The notes beneath the pieces were generated by a model. That model saw only the letters and a program-made list of their open reading frames with translations, had not been told where the DNA came from and made no database searches. Position numbers and translations under genes: made by a program. A DNA stretch of 64,000 nucleotides, taken from NCBI GenBank assembly GCA_027451745.1, contig DAIDIP010000018.1, positions 1 through 64,000 of the forward strand, given 5' to 3'. This stretch comes from Candidatus Melainabacteria bacterium (lineage in GTDB: Bacteria; Cyanobacteriota; Vampirovibrionia; Obscuribacterales; Obscuribacteraceae). Below are positions 55,151 through 63,786 of this stretch, in pieces (within the stretch, counting starts at the first letter, position 1; every line of letters starts with the position of its first letter).

Positions 55151-56061
55151 TTTATTTCCTTTTTATTATCCGCTTTCTTTTTTTCTTCCGAGAACAATTT
55201 ATCTAATTTTTTCTCGTATTCTTCATAGCCTAAAAATTTATACAATTCGGCACGTGTTTGCATAGTATCAAGAATACTTTTTTGACTGCCAGATTTTTTA
55301 ATTGTTTTGTATACATTCAAAGCCGCTGCATTCATTGCTCTAAATGCTGACAGAGGATATAACACTAAGCTAACACCGGCTGTCTTTAACTCATCAATTG
55401 TAAATAATGGCGTTTGTCCAAATTCAGTTATATTCGCCAGTACAGGCACATTCAGCGCTTTAGAAAATTCTTTATACTGATTTATTTCTGTTACTGCTTC
55501 AGCAAAAATCATATCTGCCCCAGCAGTTACATATGCTTTTGCTCTTTTTATTGCAGCTGCAATCCCTTCACTGGCTAAAGCGTCTGTACGCGCCATAATA
55601 ACAAAGTCTGGATCTGTTTTGGCATCGACAGCAACCTTTATACGGTCTACCATTTCTTCTGTGGGCACAATAGCTTTATTTGGTCTATGACCGCAGCGTT
55701 TAGCGCTTACTTGATCTTCAATGTGAATTGCTGCTGCCCCAGCTTTGATCATTTCTCTTACAGTACGAGCAATATTGAAAGCGCTACCAAAACCGGTGTC
55801 TGCATCCACTAGAACAGGTAATTCTGTAACGCCGGTTATGCGCCTGACATCTTGCAGCACATCATTTAAGGTGGTAATCCCTAAGTCGGGTATGCCAAAC
55901 GACGCATTAGCGACGCCTGCCCCCGATATATATAAACAACGGAAGCCGATCTTTTGGGCCATTATGGCTGAGTATGCATTAATTGTGCCAACCACTTGTA
56001 AGGGTTTTTCTTCTTGCAGAGCTTTTTTTAATTTGGCACCGGCGGACACAGATAGACTCAT
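55147..56061 (-). CDS. prpB: 2-methylisocitrate lyase
   Basis: Cleaves 2-methylisocitrate to pyruvate and succinate (304 aa). Seen: [11 protein letters not shown] near the start, [24 protein letters not shown] with metal-binding Asp, and the catalytic KRCGH loop that marks this subgroup of the isocitrate-lyase superfamily. I chose ATG 56061 because [15 protein letters not shown] aligns with the normal PrpB N-terminus; TTG 56082 and ATG 56079 lie upstream in frame. First gene of the prpBCD unit. No prpR regulator and no aconitase-type isomerase are adjacent. Confidence 0.94.
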   Translation of the reverse strand: MSLSVSAGAKLKKALQEEKPLQVVGTINAYSAIMAQKIGFRCLYISGAGVANASFGIPDLGITTLNDVLQDVRRITGVTELPVLVDADTGFGSAFNIARTVREMIKAGAAAIHIEDQVSAKRCGHRPNKAIVPTEEMVDRIKVAVDAKTDPDFVIMARTDALASEGIAAAIKRAKAYVTAGADMIFAEAVTEINQYKEFSKALNVPVLANITEFGQTPLFTIDELKTAGVSLVLYPLSAFRAMNAAALNVYKTIKKSGSQKSILDTMQTRAELYKFLGYEEYEKKLDKLFSEEKKKADNKKEIK

Positions 56062-56138
56062 ACTGGCAACAACCCACATCAATCAGCTTATAAGCGAGGT
56101 CGAGATTATGATATCACGCTGCTCATTTTGACATAACC

Positions 56139-57314
56139 TTAAACATTCTGACCTGCTGCATATCCAGATGCCCATGCCCACTGAAAATTGTATCCACCAA
56201 GCCAACCAGTAACGTCTATAACTTCTCCAATAAAATAAAGACCAGGTACAGTTTTCACTTCCATTGATTGTGACGATAATGCGTTTGTATCCACACCGCC
56301 CTTGGTGACTTCAGCCTTTTTAAAACCAACAGTATTCTCGGGCACTATTTGCCAATCCATCAAAGACTGACAAAGAGTATTAAGCTCTTTTTCTGATACT
56401 TCAGAAAGGTTGCCTTTAAATGAATGCAACTGACAAAATTCCTCGGCAAAACGCTTAGGTAAGATTTCGGACAAAACGTTTTTGATAAGAGTCTTTGCTT
56501 TTTCCTTACGCTTTGCTGTTAAAAAACTACGAATATCCAAATCAGGAACCAAATTAATATGCAAAGTTTTGCCTTTTTCCCAATACAAGGAAGCTTGCAA
56601 ACTCGCCGGACCGCTCAATCCAGCATGAGTAAACAAAATATTTTCTCTAAAAGAAATACTATTACAAGACACAATAGTGTCCATTGACACACCGGTCAAA
56701 TTCTTAAATAGAGAGAGATCGCTCTTGCTAAACGTAAAACCATCAAGGGCAGGTCTAGGAGCAATCACAGACAAACTAAATTGACGAGCAACATCATAGC
56801 CATAGCCAGTAGCTCCTATTTGAGGAATAGATAAACCTCCAGTGGCTATAACCAGTGATTCGCACTCTATTGTGTCCTTGCTAGTTTCAATTATAAAATG
56901 ATCGTTTTTGATTATTCGGCGCGCTTTAACACCAAGACTAAATTGGACATTCGCTTTATTACACTCACCAATCAACATATTTACGATCTCTTTAGCGGAA
57001 TTATCGCAAAATAATTGACCTAATTTCTTTTCGTGAAATTTGATTTTGTGTTTCTGAACCAGACTTATAAAATCTTGCGGCGTATATCTGGCTAAAGCCG
57101 ATTTGCAAAAATGCGGATTTTTGGAAACAAAAGATTTTGGCGATGCGTTTATGTTGGTAAAGTTGCAACGTCCCCCGCCTGAAATGAGAATTTTGCGACC
57201 GATTGTTTCACTATGGTCTACAAGTATTACTTTTCTGCCGCGTTTACCTGCTTCAATAGCGCACATTAGCCCGGCCGCACCTGCGCCTATAATCAGAACA
57301 TCACATACTTGCAT
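56139..57314 (-). CDS. FAD-dependent oxidoreductase, HI0933/BaiN-like
   Basis: Flavoprotein of the HI0933-like family (391 aa). Seen: the dinucleotide-binding motif GAGAAGLM at residues 10-17, GRKILISGGGRCNFTN near 38-53 (a family hallmark), LVIATGG, and the C-terminal FAD-contact segment GYNFQWAWASGYAAG. Relatives include BaiN, which reduces bile-acid intermediates, and many uncharacterised enzymes; the substrate here is unknown. It lies about 80 nt upstream of prpB on the same strand but is not obviously part of that operon. Confidence 0.9.
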   Translation of the reverse strand: MQVCDVLIIGAGAAGLMCAIEAGKRGRKVILVDHSETIGRKILISGGGRCNFTNINASPKSFVSKNPHFCKSALARYTPQDFISLVQKHKIKFHEKKLGQLFCDNSAKEIVNMLIGECNKANVQFSLGVKARRIIKNDHFIIETSKDTIECESLVIATGGLSIPQIGATGYGYDVARQFSLSVIAPRPALDGFTFSKSDLSLFKNLTGVSMDTIVSCNSISFRENILFTHAGLSGPASLQASLYWEKGKTLHINLVPDLDIRSFLTAKRKEKAKTLIKNVLSEILPKRFAEEFCQLHSFKGNLSEVSEKELNTLCQSLMDWQIVPENTVGFKKAEVTKGGVDTNALSSQSMEVKTVPGLYFIGEVIDVTGWLGGYNFQWAWASGYAAGQNV

Positions 57315-57331
57315 AATTTAAGACTACAACA

Positions 57332-58474
57332 TCATTTACTATTGTCAGACACAGGAGTTGTGGCTTTTTGCAAAACAACCAAATGAGGCTGCTTAAGTAC
57401 GCTCGTATAGCCATCTTGGTTAATAGTTCCATTGCGATGCATACTAGCAATAAAATTAGCAGGCAATTCATGCCCAATACCAGACACAGTCATATCAATG
57501 ATGTCCTGTTTATCAAATTGGATAAGATCACCCAGTAAGCGTCCAGGACAACCAAGACGCTCAAAATGTCCATGAGCCATCGCCGAAGCATTTAATCTGC
57601 CGTCATTCATAACCATAAAGATTCTCGTTTTTTCTGCCTGGCTAACTATATGTTTATTGTGCTTTAAGTATGCTCGGGCATCCACATCAGGCTGGGATAA
57701 AACAATTTCTTTGTACTTAGGCAACTCAACACCGTTATAGCCTCTTTGATAGCGCCTGACTAAGGCAGTGTCAATAAAAGTACCGCCCATACTATGTCCT
57801 ATCAATATAGTTTTTGCGATTGGCACATACTTAGCCACTGAATCTAAAAAGCCACAAAAATCATCGTAAGTTTGTTCGGCTAAAGTTTCATTTTCAAGAT
57901 AATGAGTAAAACCTATTGGCGATACCCAATCATATACAACTACCGGGATTTGCATTTGTGCTGCTAACTTGGCTGCCCTCTCCATAGTTTTTTTGAAAGT
58001 AGCACAACACCCATGTATAAATAAAACAGCTTCATCACTTTTGGTTATCCCCCTGTAATTATCAAAGGCATTCACCACCTCAGTAACCGCCAATTCTCTA
58101 TCTGGTACTTTATACAAATTATCTTTTGGCATCATCAGCTTTTGGCCTTCTGCTAAAGGCTTATCTAAATGGATAGTACGCCATCCCATTTTGTTCATTG
58201 CTTCTTTTGTAACAACAACATCACTTGGATAAGGAACAGCTATATTTTTAACGCCGAAAAACAGACCGCGATTATTTTTTTGCTCTATATAATCAATATC
58301 TTTAGGATTGGCACCCCGGGCACGATTAGTAGCATAAAAAATAGGCACGACTAACCAGTCGCGTACATCAACATCTGTATCTTTTGCTGGTGCTAATCCC
58401 ATCAATGTAGAACAAGCGCTCAACAAAAAACAGGTCAATATGGCCAATATACTTGTTGATTTTCTATTCTTCAC
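57332..58474 (-). CDS. Lipoprotein with DUF900-type alpha/beta hydrolase domain
   Basis: A probable lipid-anchored hydrolase (380 aa from GTG 58474). The signal peptide KNRKSTSILAILTCFLLSAC carries an LSAC lipobox. The domain then opens VPIFYATNRARG, typical of DUF900 proteins, and continues with LFIHGCCATF, VVYDWVSPIG and the nucleophile elbow GHSMGG; a late GHEL supplies the likely His. An in-frame TTG at 58522 lies inside the T run of the terminator at 58521-58561, so I prefer an internal start; TTG 58480 is another option. The gene sits directly downstream of that terminator, and read-through would control it. Substrate unknown. Confidence 0.82.
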   Translation of the reverse strand: MKNRKSTSILAILTCFLLSACSTLMGLAPAKDTDVDVRDWLVVPIFYATNRARGANPKDIDYIEQKNNRGLFFGVKNIAVPYPSDVVVTKEAMNKMGWRTIHLDKPLAEGQKLMMPKDNLYKVPDRELAVTEVVNAFDNYRGITKSDEAVLFIHGCCATFKKTMERAAKLAAQMQIPVVVYDWVSPIGFTHYLENETLAEQTYDDFCGFLDSVAKYVPIAKTILIGHSMGGTFIDTALVRRYQRGYNGVELPKYKEIVLSQPDVDARAYLKHNKHIVSQAEKTRIFMVMNDGRLNASAMAHGHFERLGCPGRLLGDLIQFDKQDIIDMTVSGIGHELPANFIASMHRNGTINQDGYTSVLKQPHLVVLQKATTPVSDNSK

Positions 58475-58520
58475 TTTCAAGTTTTCACTAATTTCAATTT
58501 TTCGATTATATAAAAAAGCC

Positions 58521-58561
58521 AAAACAAAAATACCACCTAGATCAAGTCTACGGTGGTATTT
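58521..58561 (-). terminator. Rho-independent terminator of a minus-strand transcript
   Basis: On the minus strand, stem AAATACCACC / GGTGGTATTT (58561-58552 and 58537-58528) with a 14-nt loop is followed by TTTTTGTTTT. It ends the putative ncRNA at 58526-58735 and immediately precedes the lipoprotein gene. Confidence 0.85.
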
Positions 58562-58735
58562 AAGCTACTGTCTGACTGCCCCTTGCGACATGGGCTCAGT
58601 ATTTTCATATGCTTCAGTCAGTCCTTCACATATGACGGGATTTTGCTACAGTTTCTGGTTAGCGCCAACCTAGTGTTTCCACTTATCCCCTCGGCTCATA
58701 GTTCTTAACTGTTTTGTAAGAACTCACCGCTTATG
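58526..58735 (-). ncRNA. Putative structured non-coding RNA
   Basis: A region of about 200 nt without open frame and with dense pairing. Visible elements, minus strand 5' to 3': a closing TAAGC (58733-58729) that pairs with GCTTA (58565-58561); a hairpin AGTTCTTA/TAAGAACT (arms 58724-58717 and 58707-58700); AGTG-GAAA-CACT with a GNRA-type loop; GGTT/AACC; CTGACTG/CAGTCAG; then the terminator. TATACT at 58746-58741 is a -10 candidate; no good -35. A TGAGCCGA word recalls 6S RNA, but identity is unproven. It may be a 6S-like RNA, another small RNA, or a leader of the lipoprotein gene. Confidence 0.5.
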
Positions 58736-58967
58736 TAATTAGTATAGCAATCCAAATTGATAGTGCTAGTACCCCATAACACATTTAAAGATTATCTATA
58801 GCATAAATCTGAAACGCAGCAATCAAGCCATAAGTAAGTGTTCAGTTGCATTAACAAGTGCTGGGACTGCAAAACTTATCGAGCTAATTACAATCAAATA
58901 TCCAATACATATCGAATGCAGCTGCAAATAAATGCATGGCAGATAGGTTCATCTAAAATTGATTGCT
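58736..58967. other. Non-coding stretch between the ncRNA and the HAD gene
   Basis: About 230 nt with no open frame of note, AT-rich with TACCCC and CAAATATCC-like words. Apart from the -10 candidate for the ncRNA, I see no repeat, hairpin or gene. The HAD gene stop lies at its right end and no terminator is evident for it. Confidence 0.4.
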
Positions 58968-59723
58968 TTAACTGAATATGCCTTTATTGGCTAATATAGA
59001 ATTTATATCTAAAAAATTATCAAACGATAAGTGATCGATATCTTTTGCGCCACAATATTGAGCTAATTTCTTTTTGGCAAATACAAAGTCAGCCTTATTT
59101 GACCAACAGAAATCACTTTTACTATCACCAATAACAATTTTGTATGCGTTCTTATCGGTGATTTTTGAAACTTTGGCTGGCTCCAGCAAAGTGCATTTAC
59201 ACGCAATACTATGAGCTATTTGGCATATGCCTCTTTCTTTATCTTTAGGAAATTCAAGAGCCCAACCATTGTTTGACTCAATCAAATGATATGACCAAAT
59301 ACCATCTACTTGTATATACTCTCTATCTAAAATATATTTCAACACCCTATCGATACCACTGCTTCCTATGTACAAAGGTACGTTATGGCTTCTGCACTGA
59401 GCGACAAAATCTTTAAAATAAGGATCGATCTTTATTTGATCTAAAACACCGGTAATTCTTTTCCAATCACCTTGGATAAGAGCAATCTGCTCACTCATAC
59501 ACTGACAGTCATCAATTTCGCCATTTACCCACTGCTCTTCGATAACTTTCCATTGCGGCAATGCAAGTTCTTCTAAAAGAACATCAGTAACATCAGTTGT
59601 TGTCACTGTGCCATCAAAATCACAAAATACTATCGGTTGCCTTTTAGGAACCTTAGAGGTTATATCGATTAAATTATCTCGATATATATTTTGAATATCG
59701 TCTTTTATTAATGTGTTTTGCAT
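58968..59723 (-). CDS. HAD-family phosphatase, MtnX-like
   Basis: HAD subfamily IB phosphatase (251 aa). Seen: motif I DFDGTVT with nucleophile Asp35 and Asp37, motif II Ser in IGSSGID, and motif III/IV IGDSKSDFCW. The nearest named relatives are MtnX (2-hydroxy-3-keto-5-methylthiopentenyl-1-phosphate phosphatase) and phosphoserine-phosphatase-like enzymes; no methionine-salvage genes are nearby, so specificity is open. The start overlaps the end of the aminotransferase gene by 16 nt, so the two form a coupled pair and may act on one pathway. Confidence 0.82.
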   Translation of the reverse strand: MQNTLIKDDIQNIYRDNLIDITSKVPKRQPIVFCDFDGTVTTTDVTDVLLEELALPQWKVIEEQWVNGEIDDCQCMSEQIALIQGDWKRITGVLDQIKIDPYFKDFVAQCRSHNVPLYIGSSGIDRVLKYILDREYIQVDGIWSYHLIESNNGWALEFPKDKERGICQIAHSIACKCTLLEPAKVSKITDKNAYKIVIGDSKSDFCWSNKADFVFAKKKLAQYCGAKDIDHLSFDNFLDINSILANKGIFS

Positions 59724-61270
59724 TCGCTTATCAACAAATCTAGGGAATCACAAGCCAGGTCTATTTCTTCATACGAAATCTCTAAAGAAGGTGCCAAGGT
59801 AACTGCATTCTTATAATATCCGCCGATGTCAAGCACTAATCCCATTTTCTTGCCGTTGACATTGAGATTGCCTTCTAAACCACGTTGGAACATTTTGTCC
59901 GCTAATTCGCGGCTAGGTGTAAATCCATCTTTCTCACACATTTCGACACGCAATGCTAAGCCTAGTCCATTAACATCGCCCATTTCTGGATGACGCTTTT
60001 GCAAATCTTTCAGGCGATTTAAGAAATATGCGCCTTTTTCATTCACTGTTTTTTCGTAATTGCCTTCTTCGAATATTTTCATAACCTCTAGGGCAGTCGT
60101 AGTGCCTAGACTATTAGATGAAAAAGTTGAATGGGTGGAACCAGGTCCAAATTTATCTGGACTAATTAATTCTTCTTTTGCCCATATACCAGACAAAGGA
60201 TTCATACCGTTTGTTAAAGCTTTGGCAAAAACCATAATGTCAGGTTTGATATTAAAATTTTCTGCAGCCCACAATTTTCCTGTACGGAATAAGCCCATTT
60301 GAATTTCATCATCAATTAGAAGAATTCCACGTTCTTTGCAGAGCTTGGCTAAGCGCTCAAAATATCCTTTGGGAGGTATTACATAACCACCTGTAGCTTG
60401 AACAGGCTCTATAACAAAAGCACCAAATTCTGATTTATTTGTTTTTGGGTTCCAAGCCCCTGTATATTCGTGCTCAAATTTTCTTTCAATTTGCTGTACA
60501 CAATAAAGCTCACAAGATTCCACTTTCTTGCCATAAGGACAACGGAAGCAATAAGGGAACGGCACAAACTCAGCTCTATCGCCAAATTCACCATAATTTT
60601 CTCTATATCTATAGGATGAGGTTATTGAACTAACTGCCAATGTACGTCCGTGGTAACCACCTTCAAAAGCATATTGTCTGCTTTTGCCAGTTGTTTTGCG
60701 TACTAACTTCAATGCATCTTCTACAGCTTGGGAACCGCCCACATTAAAGTGAACGCGCCCTTTTTCACCAAATGCTCGCTTTGCTGAATTGGCTATTTTT
60801 GCAGATAACTCAATTTTTTCTTTGTGCAAATACTGACACGCCAGTTGAGGCAAGGTATCTATTTGCTTCTTCAATGCATTATTTACACGAGTATTGTTAT
60901 AGCCCAGATTTACAGCCGAATACCACATTTGCAAATCAAGGTAAGGGGTGTCATAAGTGTCATACAAATAACTACCCGAGCAATGAGCAAAGATTTTTGG
61001 TCGTTTTGCATAATGAACAGTGTCGCCATAAGAACAAACTTCTGATTCTAAAGCCAGCAACCGTTCTTCTGCCTGAGCAATCGACTCAAAAGTTTTGTCA
61101 GCTACAGAATCCACCGATGGTAGCTCAACCACCCCAATATTTGTTTGGGCAGCCAAATCATCTAAACCTTCACTACCATTTCCTGAAATAGGAGTTGATT
61201 TAAGGCTAACCACATTTTCGCTGGCAAAAGATTCTTTGCCACTATTTAAAAGTGATTTTTCAACTACCAC
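59708..61270 (-). CDS. Class III PLP-dependent aminotransferase
   Basis: Omega-amino-acid type aminotransferase (520 aa). The first ~70 residues are Ser-rich and not part of the fold. Seen: GGSQAVEDALKLVRKTTG (phosphate-binding region), EGGYHGRT, IDDEIQMGL with Asp321, and the PLP-binding lysine Lys350 in AKALTNGMNPLSG. A cysteine cluster at 241, 244, 253 and 257 (CFRCPYG...CELYC) recurs in a subset of this family and may hold metal. GTG start, preceded by GAGAGG. Substrate unknown; GABA/ornithine-type and sugar-amine-type are both possible. An array of CTTACA-like repeats lies upstream. Confidence 0.9.
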   Translation of the reverse strand: MVVEKSLLNSGKESFASENVVSLKSTPISGNGSEGLDDLAAQTNIGVVELPSVDSVADKTFESIAQAEERLLALESEVCSYGDTVHYAKRPKIFAHCSGSYLYDTYDTPYLDLQMWYSAVNLGYNNTRVNNALKKQIDTLPQLACQYLHKEKIELSAKIANSAKRAFGEKGRVHFNVGGSQAVEDALKLVRKTTGKSRQYAFEGGYHGRTLAVSSITSSYRYRENYGEFGDRAEFVPFPYCFRCPYGKKVESCELYCVQQIERKFEHEYTGAWNPKTNKSEFGAFVIEPVQATGGYVIPPKGYFERLAKLCKERGILLIDDEIQMGLFRTGKLWAAENFNIKPDIMVFAKALTNGMNPLSGIWAKEELISPDKFGPGSTHSTFSSNSLGTTTALEVMKIFEEGNYEKTVNEKGAYFLNRLKDLQKRHPEMGDVNGLGLALRVEMCEKDGFTPSRELADKMFQRGLEGNLNVNGKKMGLVLDIGGYYKNAVTLAPSLEISYEEIDLACDSLDLLISECKTH

Positions 61271-61329
61271 TATGCTGACCTCTCGATAACAATCATCTAC
61301 TTACAACAAAAACACCTTACACAAACAAA

Positions 61330-61367
61330 CTTTCAATAAACTTACAAAAGCTTGCGCCAAGCTTACA
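61330..61367 (-). promoter_or_regulatory. CTTACA-like direct repeats with ~11-bp period
   Basis: On the plus strand CTTTCA (61330), CTTACA (61341), CTTGCG (61351) and CTTACA (61362) follow at 11, 10 and 11 bp. Two further CTTACA words occur at 61300 and 61316 out of phase. The array lies about 60-100 nt upstream of the aminotransferase start and next to a two-component system. The layout is like PmrA/PhoP-type boxes of OmpR-family regulators. Binding is inferred. Confidence 0.42.
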
Positions 61368-61500
61368 TAGCAAGACCTCATCGCTCAAGACAGCCACAGC
61401 TGCCGAAAATACGATAGTCGGAAAATATTTGTACTTACTTTGCGACTACATAAAGCCGCATAAAGAATGCATATTCGGCAGACATAATACCTAAAGGATT

Positions 61501-62934
61501 TTACTTGCTGATACTTACAGGAAAACGAACATTAGTTATCGTTCCTATTCCATTTTCACCGGTATCTATCCACACCTTGGCATCATGAGCCTGCACAATT
61601 TCTTTAACTATGGCTAAGCCCAAACCACTGCCTGGAACATTATTTCCTAAAACTCTATAAAACCTTTCAAATACTTTTTCTCTTTCAGGCAGTGGTATGC
61701 CAGGTCCATTATCTTCAACTGATAGATCAACAGCATTGAGAGATTTTGCCTGCTCCTCAGATGCATCAATCACAGCCAATTTGACAGTTACTTTGCCACC
61801 AGGCTGGGTATAGCGAATGGCATTATCTACTAAATTAGTTACTAACTCGCGAATACTACTTTTATCGCCTTTAACTATCGCAGCTTCCTCACAACCTTCA
61901 AAACCCAGATCAATATCTTTGCTCACTGCAGCAGGAACAAGATCTGAGGTGGCTTCCTTTATAACCGGATTAAGATCAACATCAGTTTGTTTAATAAGCC
62001 ACGCACTGGCTGGTTCTAACTTAGCTAATGAAAGTAATTGATTCACTAGGCGTGTAACGTTATCAACGCTATTATTTACTTGCTTAAGAATGTTCCCTAA
62101 ATCGCTTTTGTCTTCAGATCTGATCCCCAATTCAATTTGTGTTTTGAGACCAGCTAACGGCGTACGTAATTGATGAGCCGCATTAGCAACAAAACGGTGT
62201 TGAGACTCTATATCTTCATTTAATCGGGTTAGCAAATCATCAATTGCTGATACAAGTGGCTGAATTTCGACAGGAGCTCTCACTTCTTTTACCGGTCGCA
62301 AATCCCATGGATTTCGTTTAGCAATTGCTTGTCGAACAGATTCTAAAGGAGCCAAACCCCGAGCAACACCAAACCAAATAGCAAAAGTGGCTAAACTAAT
62401 AACACATAGTTGGGGAACAACAACTGCCCCTAAAATTTCATTGATCAATGCCTGTCTTTTTAACACTGTCTCAGCTACATATATGGTCGCTTTTCTGTTT
62501 GGCTGATCAGGAACAGCCGTTCGCATACATGCAATACGAACATCTGTATGATTTATTCTGCCATCGTAAAAGCGACTGATGCCTCGAAAGGGCTTCGTAA
62601 GAAGGCGGCTGACTGATGGGAAAAAATCGGCATCTCCGCCTATAAGTTTGCCCTGATCATCAAAAGCAAGATAGTAAGACTTATCTACCTTGTCCTCTTT
62701 AAAGATCTCCAAAGCAGCTGGAGGCAAATCTAAAACAATCTGTCCTTCTTCTATCCGCAAACGATTGGCTAATTCTCGCGCACTTTCTGAAAGCGCAGCA
62801 TCATAGGCATCAGTTGTAATTTGGATAGCAATAATATAACTAACTATTCCACTAACCAAACACAAGGTAAAAATTGGAATTAGCAACCAACCTAATAGTT
62901 GTTTTCTTATTGAACTTGTGTTTTTTTTCTTCAC
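61501..62934 (-). CDS. Sensor histidine kinase, QseC/TctE-like
   Basis: Membrane kinase (477 aa). Seen: TM1 at about residues 13-37, a periplasmic region of about 130 residues, TM2 at about 166-189, a HAMP-like linker, the H box HRFVANAAHQLRTPLAG with His254, N box (VDNAIRYTQPGG), G1 DNGPGIP, F box (FERFYR) and G2 GSGLGLAIVKE. Layout is that of QseC, PmrB and TctE kinases; the signal is unknown. The gene overlaps its response regulator by 4 nt. No gene lies between it and the aminotransferase. Confidence 0.95.
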   Translation of the reverse strand: MKKKNTSSIRKQLLGWLLIPIFTLCLVSGIVSYIIAIQITTDAYDAALSESARELANRLRIEEGQIVLDLPPAALEIFKEDKVDKSYYLAFDDQGKLIGGDADFFPSVSRLLTKPFRGISRFYDGRINHTDVRIACMRTAVPDQPNRKATIYVAETVLKRQALINEILGAVVVPQLCVISLATFAIWFGVARGLAPLESVRQAIAKRNPWDLRPVKEVRAPVEIQPLVSAIDDLLTRLNEDIESQHRFVANAAHQLRTPLAGLKTQIELGIRSEDKSDLGNILKQVNNSVDNVTRLVNQLLSLAKLEPASAWLIKQTDVDLNPVIKEATSDLVPAAVSKDIDLGFEGCEEAAIVKGDKSSIRELVTNLVDNAIRYTQPGGKVTVKLAVIDASEEQAKSLNAVDLSVEDNGPGIPLPEREKVFERFYRVLGNNVPGSGLGLAIVKEIVQAHDAKVWIDTGENGIGTITNVRFPVSISK

Positions 62935-63599
62935 GATGTAACGTCTAATAAATAGCCTAATCCACGAATAGTACGAATACTTACACCAGCTATTTCAAGT
63001 TTTTTTCTTAAACGGTGAATATTAACTTCGATTGCATTATGACTAACATCTTCATCCCAGTTATACATATGCTCAATTAATTGCTCTTTGCTAATAACTT
63101 TGCCAGAACGCAACATCAAAAATTCTAAAAGAGCTAATTCTTTAGCAAATAACTCTAATGGCACCCCGTTTACAAAAGCACGATGCCCTGCCACATCAAA
63201 TTTTAATTGTCCCAGCACTAGTTCGTCTTCTTTTACTTGACTAGTGCGTCGCAGCAAAGCTCTCACTCTTGCCTCTAATTCCGGTAAATCAAATGGTTTA
63301 GTTATGTAATCATCTGCCCCCAAATCTAAGCCATGCACACGGTCATTGAGTCCATCTCTAGCAGTTACTATTAATATGGGTACAACTTTATTTTGTGTCC
63401 GAACACTTTGTAAAACTCTTAGTCCATCAAGCTTGGGCAATCCAAGATCCAATATAAGCAAATCATACTCAGACTTCAAAGCAGCCTGCTGTGCGGTCAT
63501 ACCGTCACCATAAACTTCTACAGCATAGCCACGCTGTTGCAGGGCCTTAGAAATACCATCTGACAAAACTGCATCATCTTCTGCAAGTAAAATGTTCAT
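62931..63599 (-). CDS. OmpR-family response regulator, QseB/PmrA-like
   Basis: Response regulator of 222 aa, typical length for the QseB/TctD/PmrA group. Seen: receiver domain with AEDD at residues 6-9, phospho-acceptor Asp51 in LILDLGLP, VTARDGLNDRV, and Lys in TKPFDLPEL. The winged-helix domain has FAKELALLEFLM and HNAIEVNIHRLRKKLE. It is co-translated with the kinase downstream. PmrA-type members bind CTTAAG-N5-CTTAAG, so the CTTACA array at 61330-61367 is a natural candidate target. A dispersed repeat copy fills the leader directly upstream. Confidence 0.95.
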   Translation of the reverse strand: MNILLAEDDAVLSDGISKALQQRGYAVEVYGDGMTAQQAALKSEYDLLILDLGLPKLDGLRVLQSVRTQNKVVPILIVTARDGLNDRVHGLDLGADDYITKPFDLPELEARVRALLRRTSQVKEDELVLGQLKFDVAGHRAFVNGVPLELFAKELALLEFLMLRSGKVISKEQLIEHMYNWDEDVSHNAIEVNIHRLRKKLEIAGVSIRTIRGLGYLLDVTS

Positions 63600-63607
63600 A
63601 TTTATAT

Positions 63608-63661
63608 GCGCTGCCTCGCCTTCGCTTCGCTTGTCTCAACGCGTGTATTTACGCTCGCTTT
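63608..63661 (+). repeat. Dispersed leader repeat, copy C
   Basis: Starts GCGCTGCCTCGCCTTCGCTT and contains TCTCAACGCGTGTATTTACG, matching copies at 18394 and 11270. In sense with the minus-strand response regulator it occupies the 5' leader, ending 8 nt before its ATG, where a ribosome-binding site would be. No Shine-Dalgarno sequence is visible there. Confidence 0.72.
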
Positions 63662-63683
63662 AGATCCTTTCAAAATACAAGTA

Positions 63684-63703
63684 TTCAAGATAATAATCTT
63701 GAA
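63684..63703. promoter_or_regulatory. Perfect palindrome between divergent response regulator and fabV
   Basis: TTCAAGAT and ATCTTGAA form an 8-bp dyad with AATA between. It lies just upstream of a TATAAT at 63709-63714 on the plus strand, so it would cover the -35 region of a fabV promoter. A dimeric repressor site is inferred. The fabV ATG is at 63787. Confidence 0.45.
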
Positions 63704-63786
63704 AGAAATATAATCGTTGACAGAAAGACAAAAATTGGAAATGATTGCTAACTGTTTGTCCCTCCACAATGGTTAAAAACATATTT

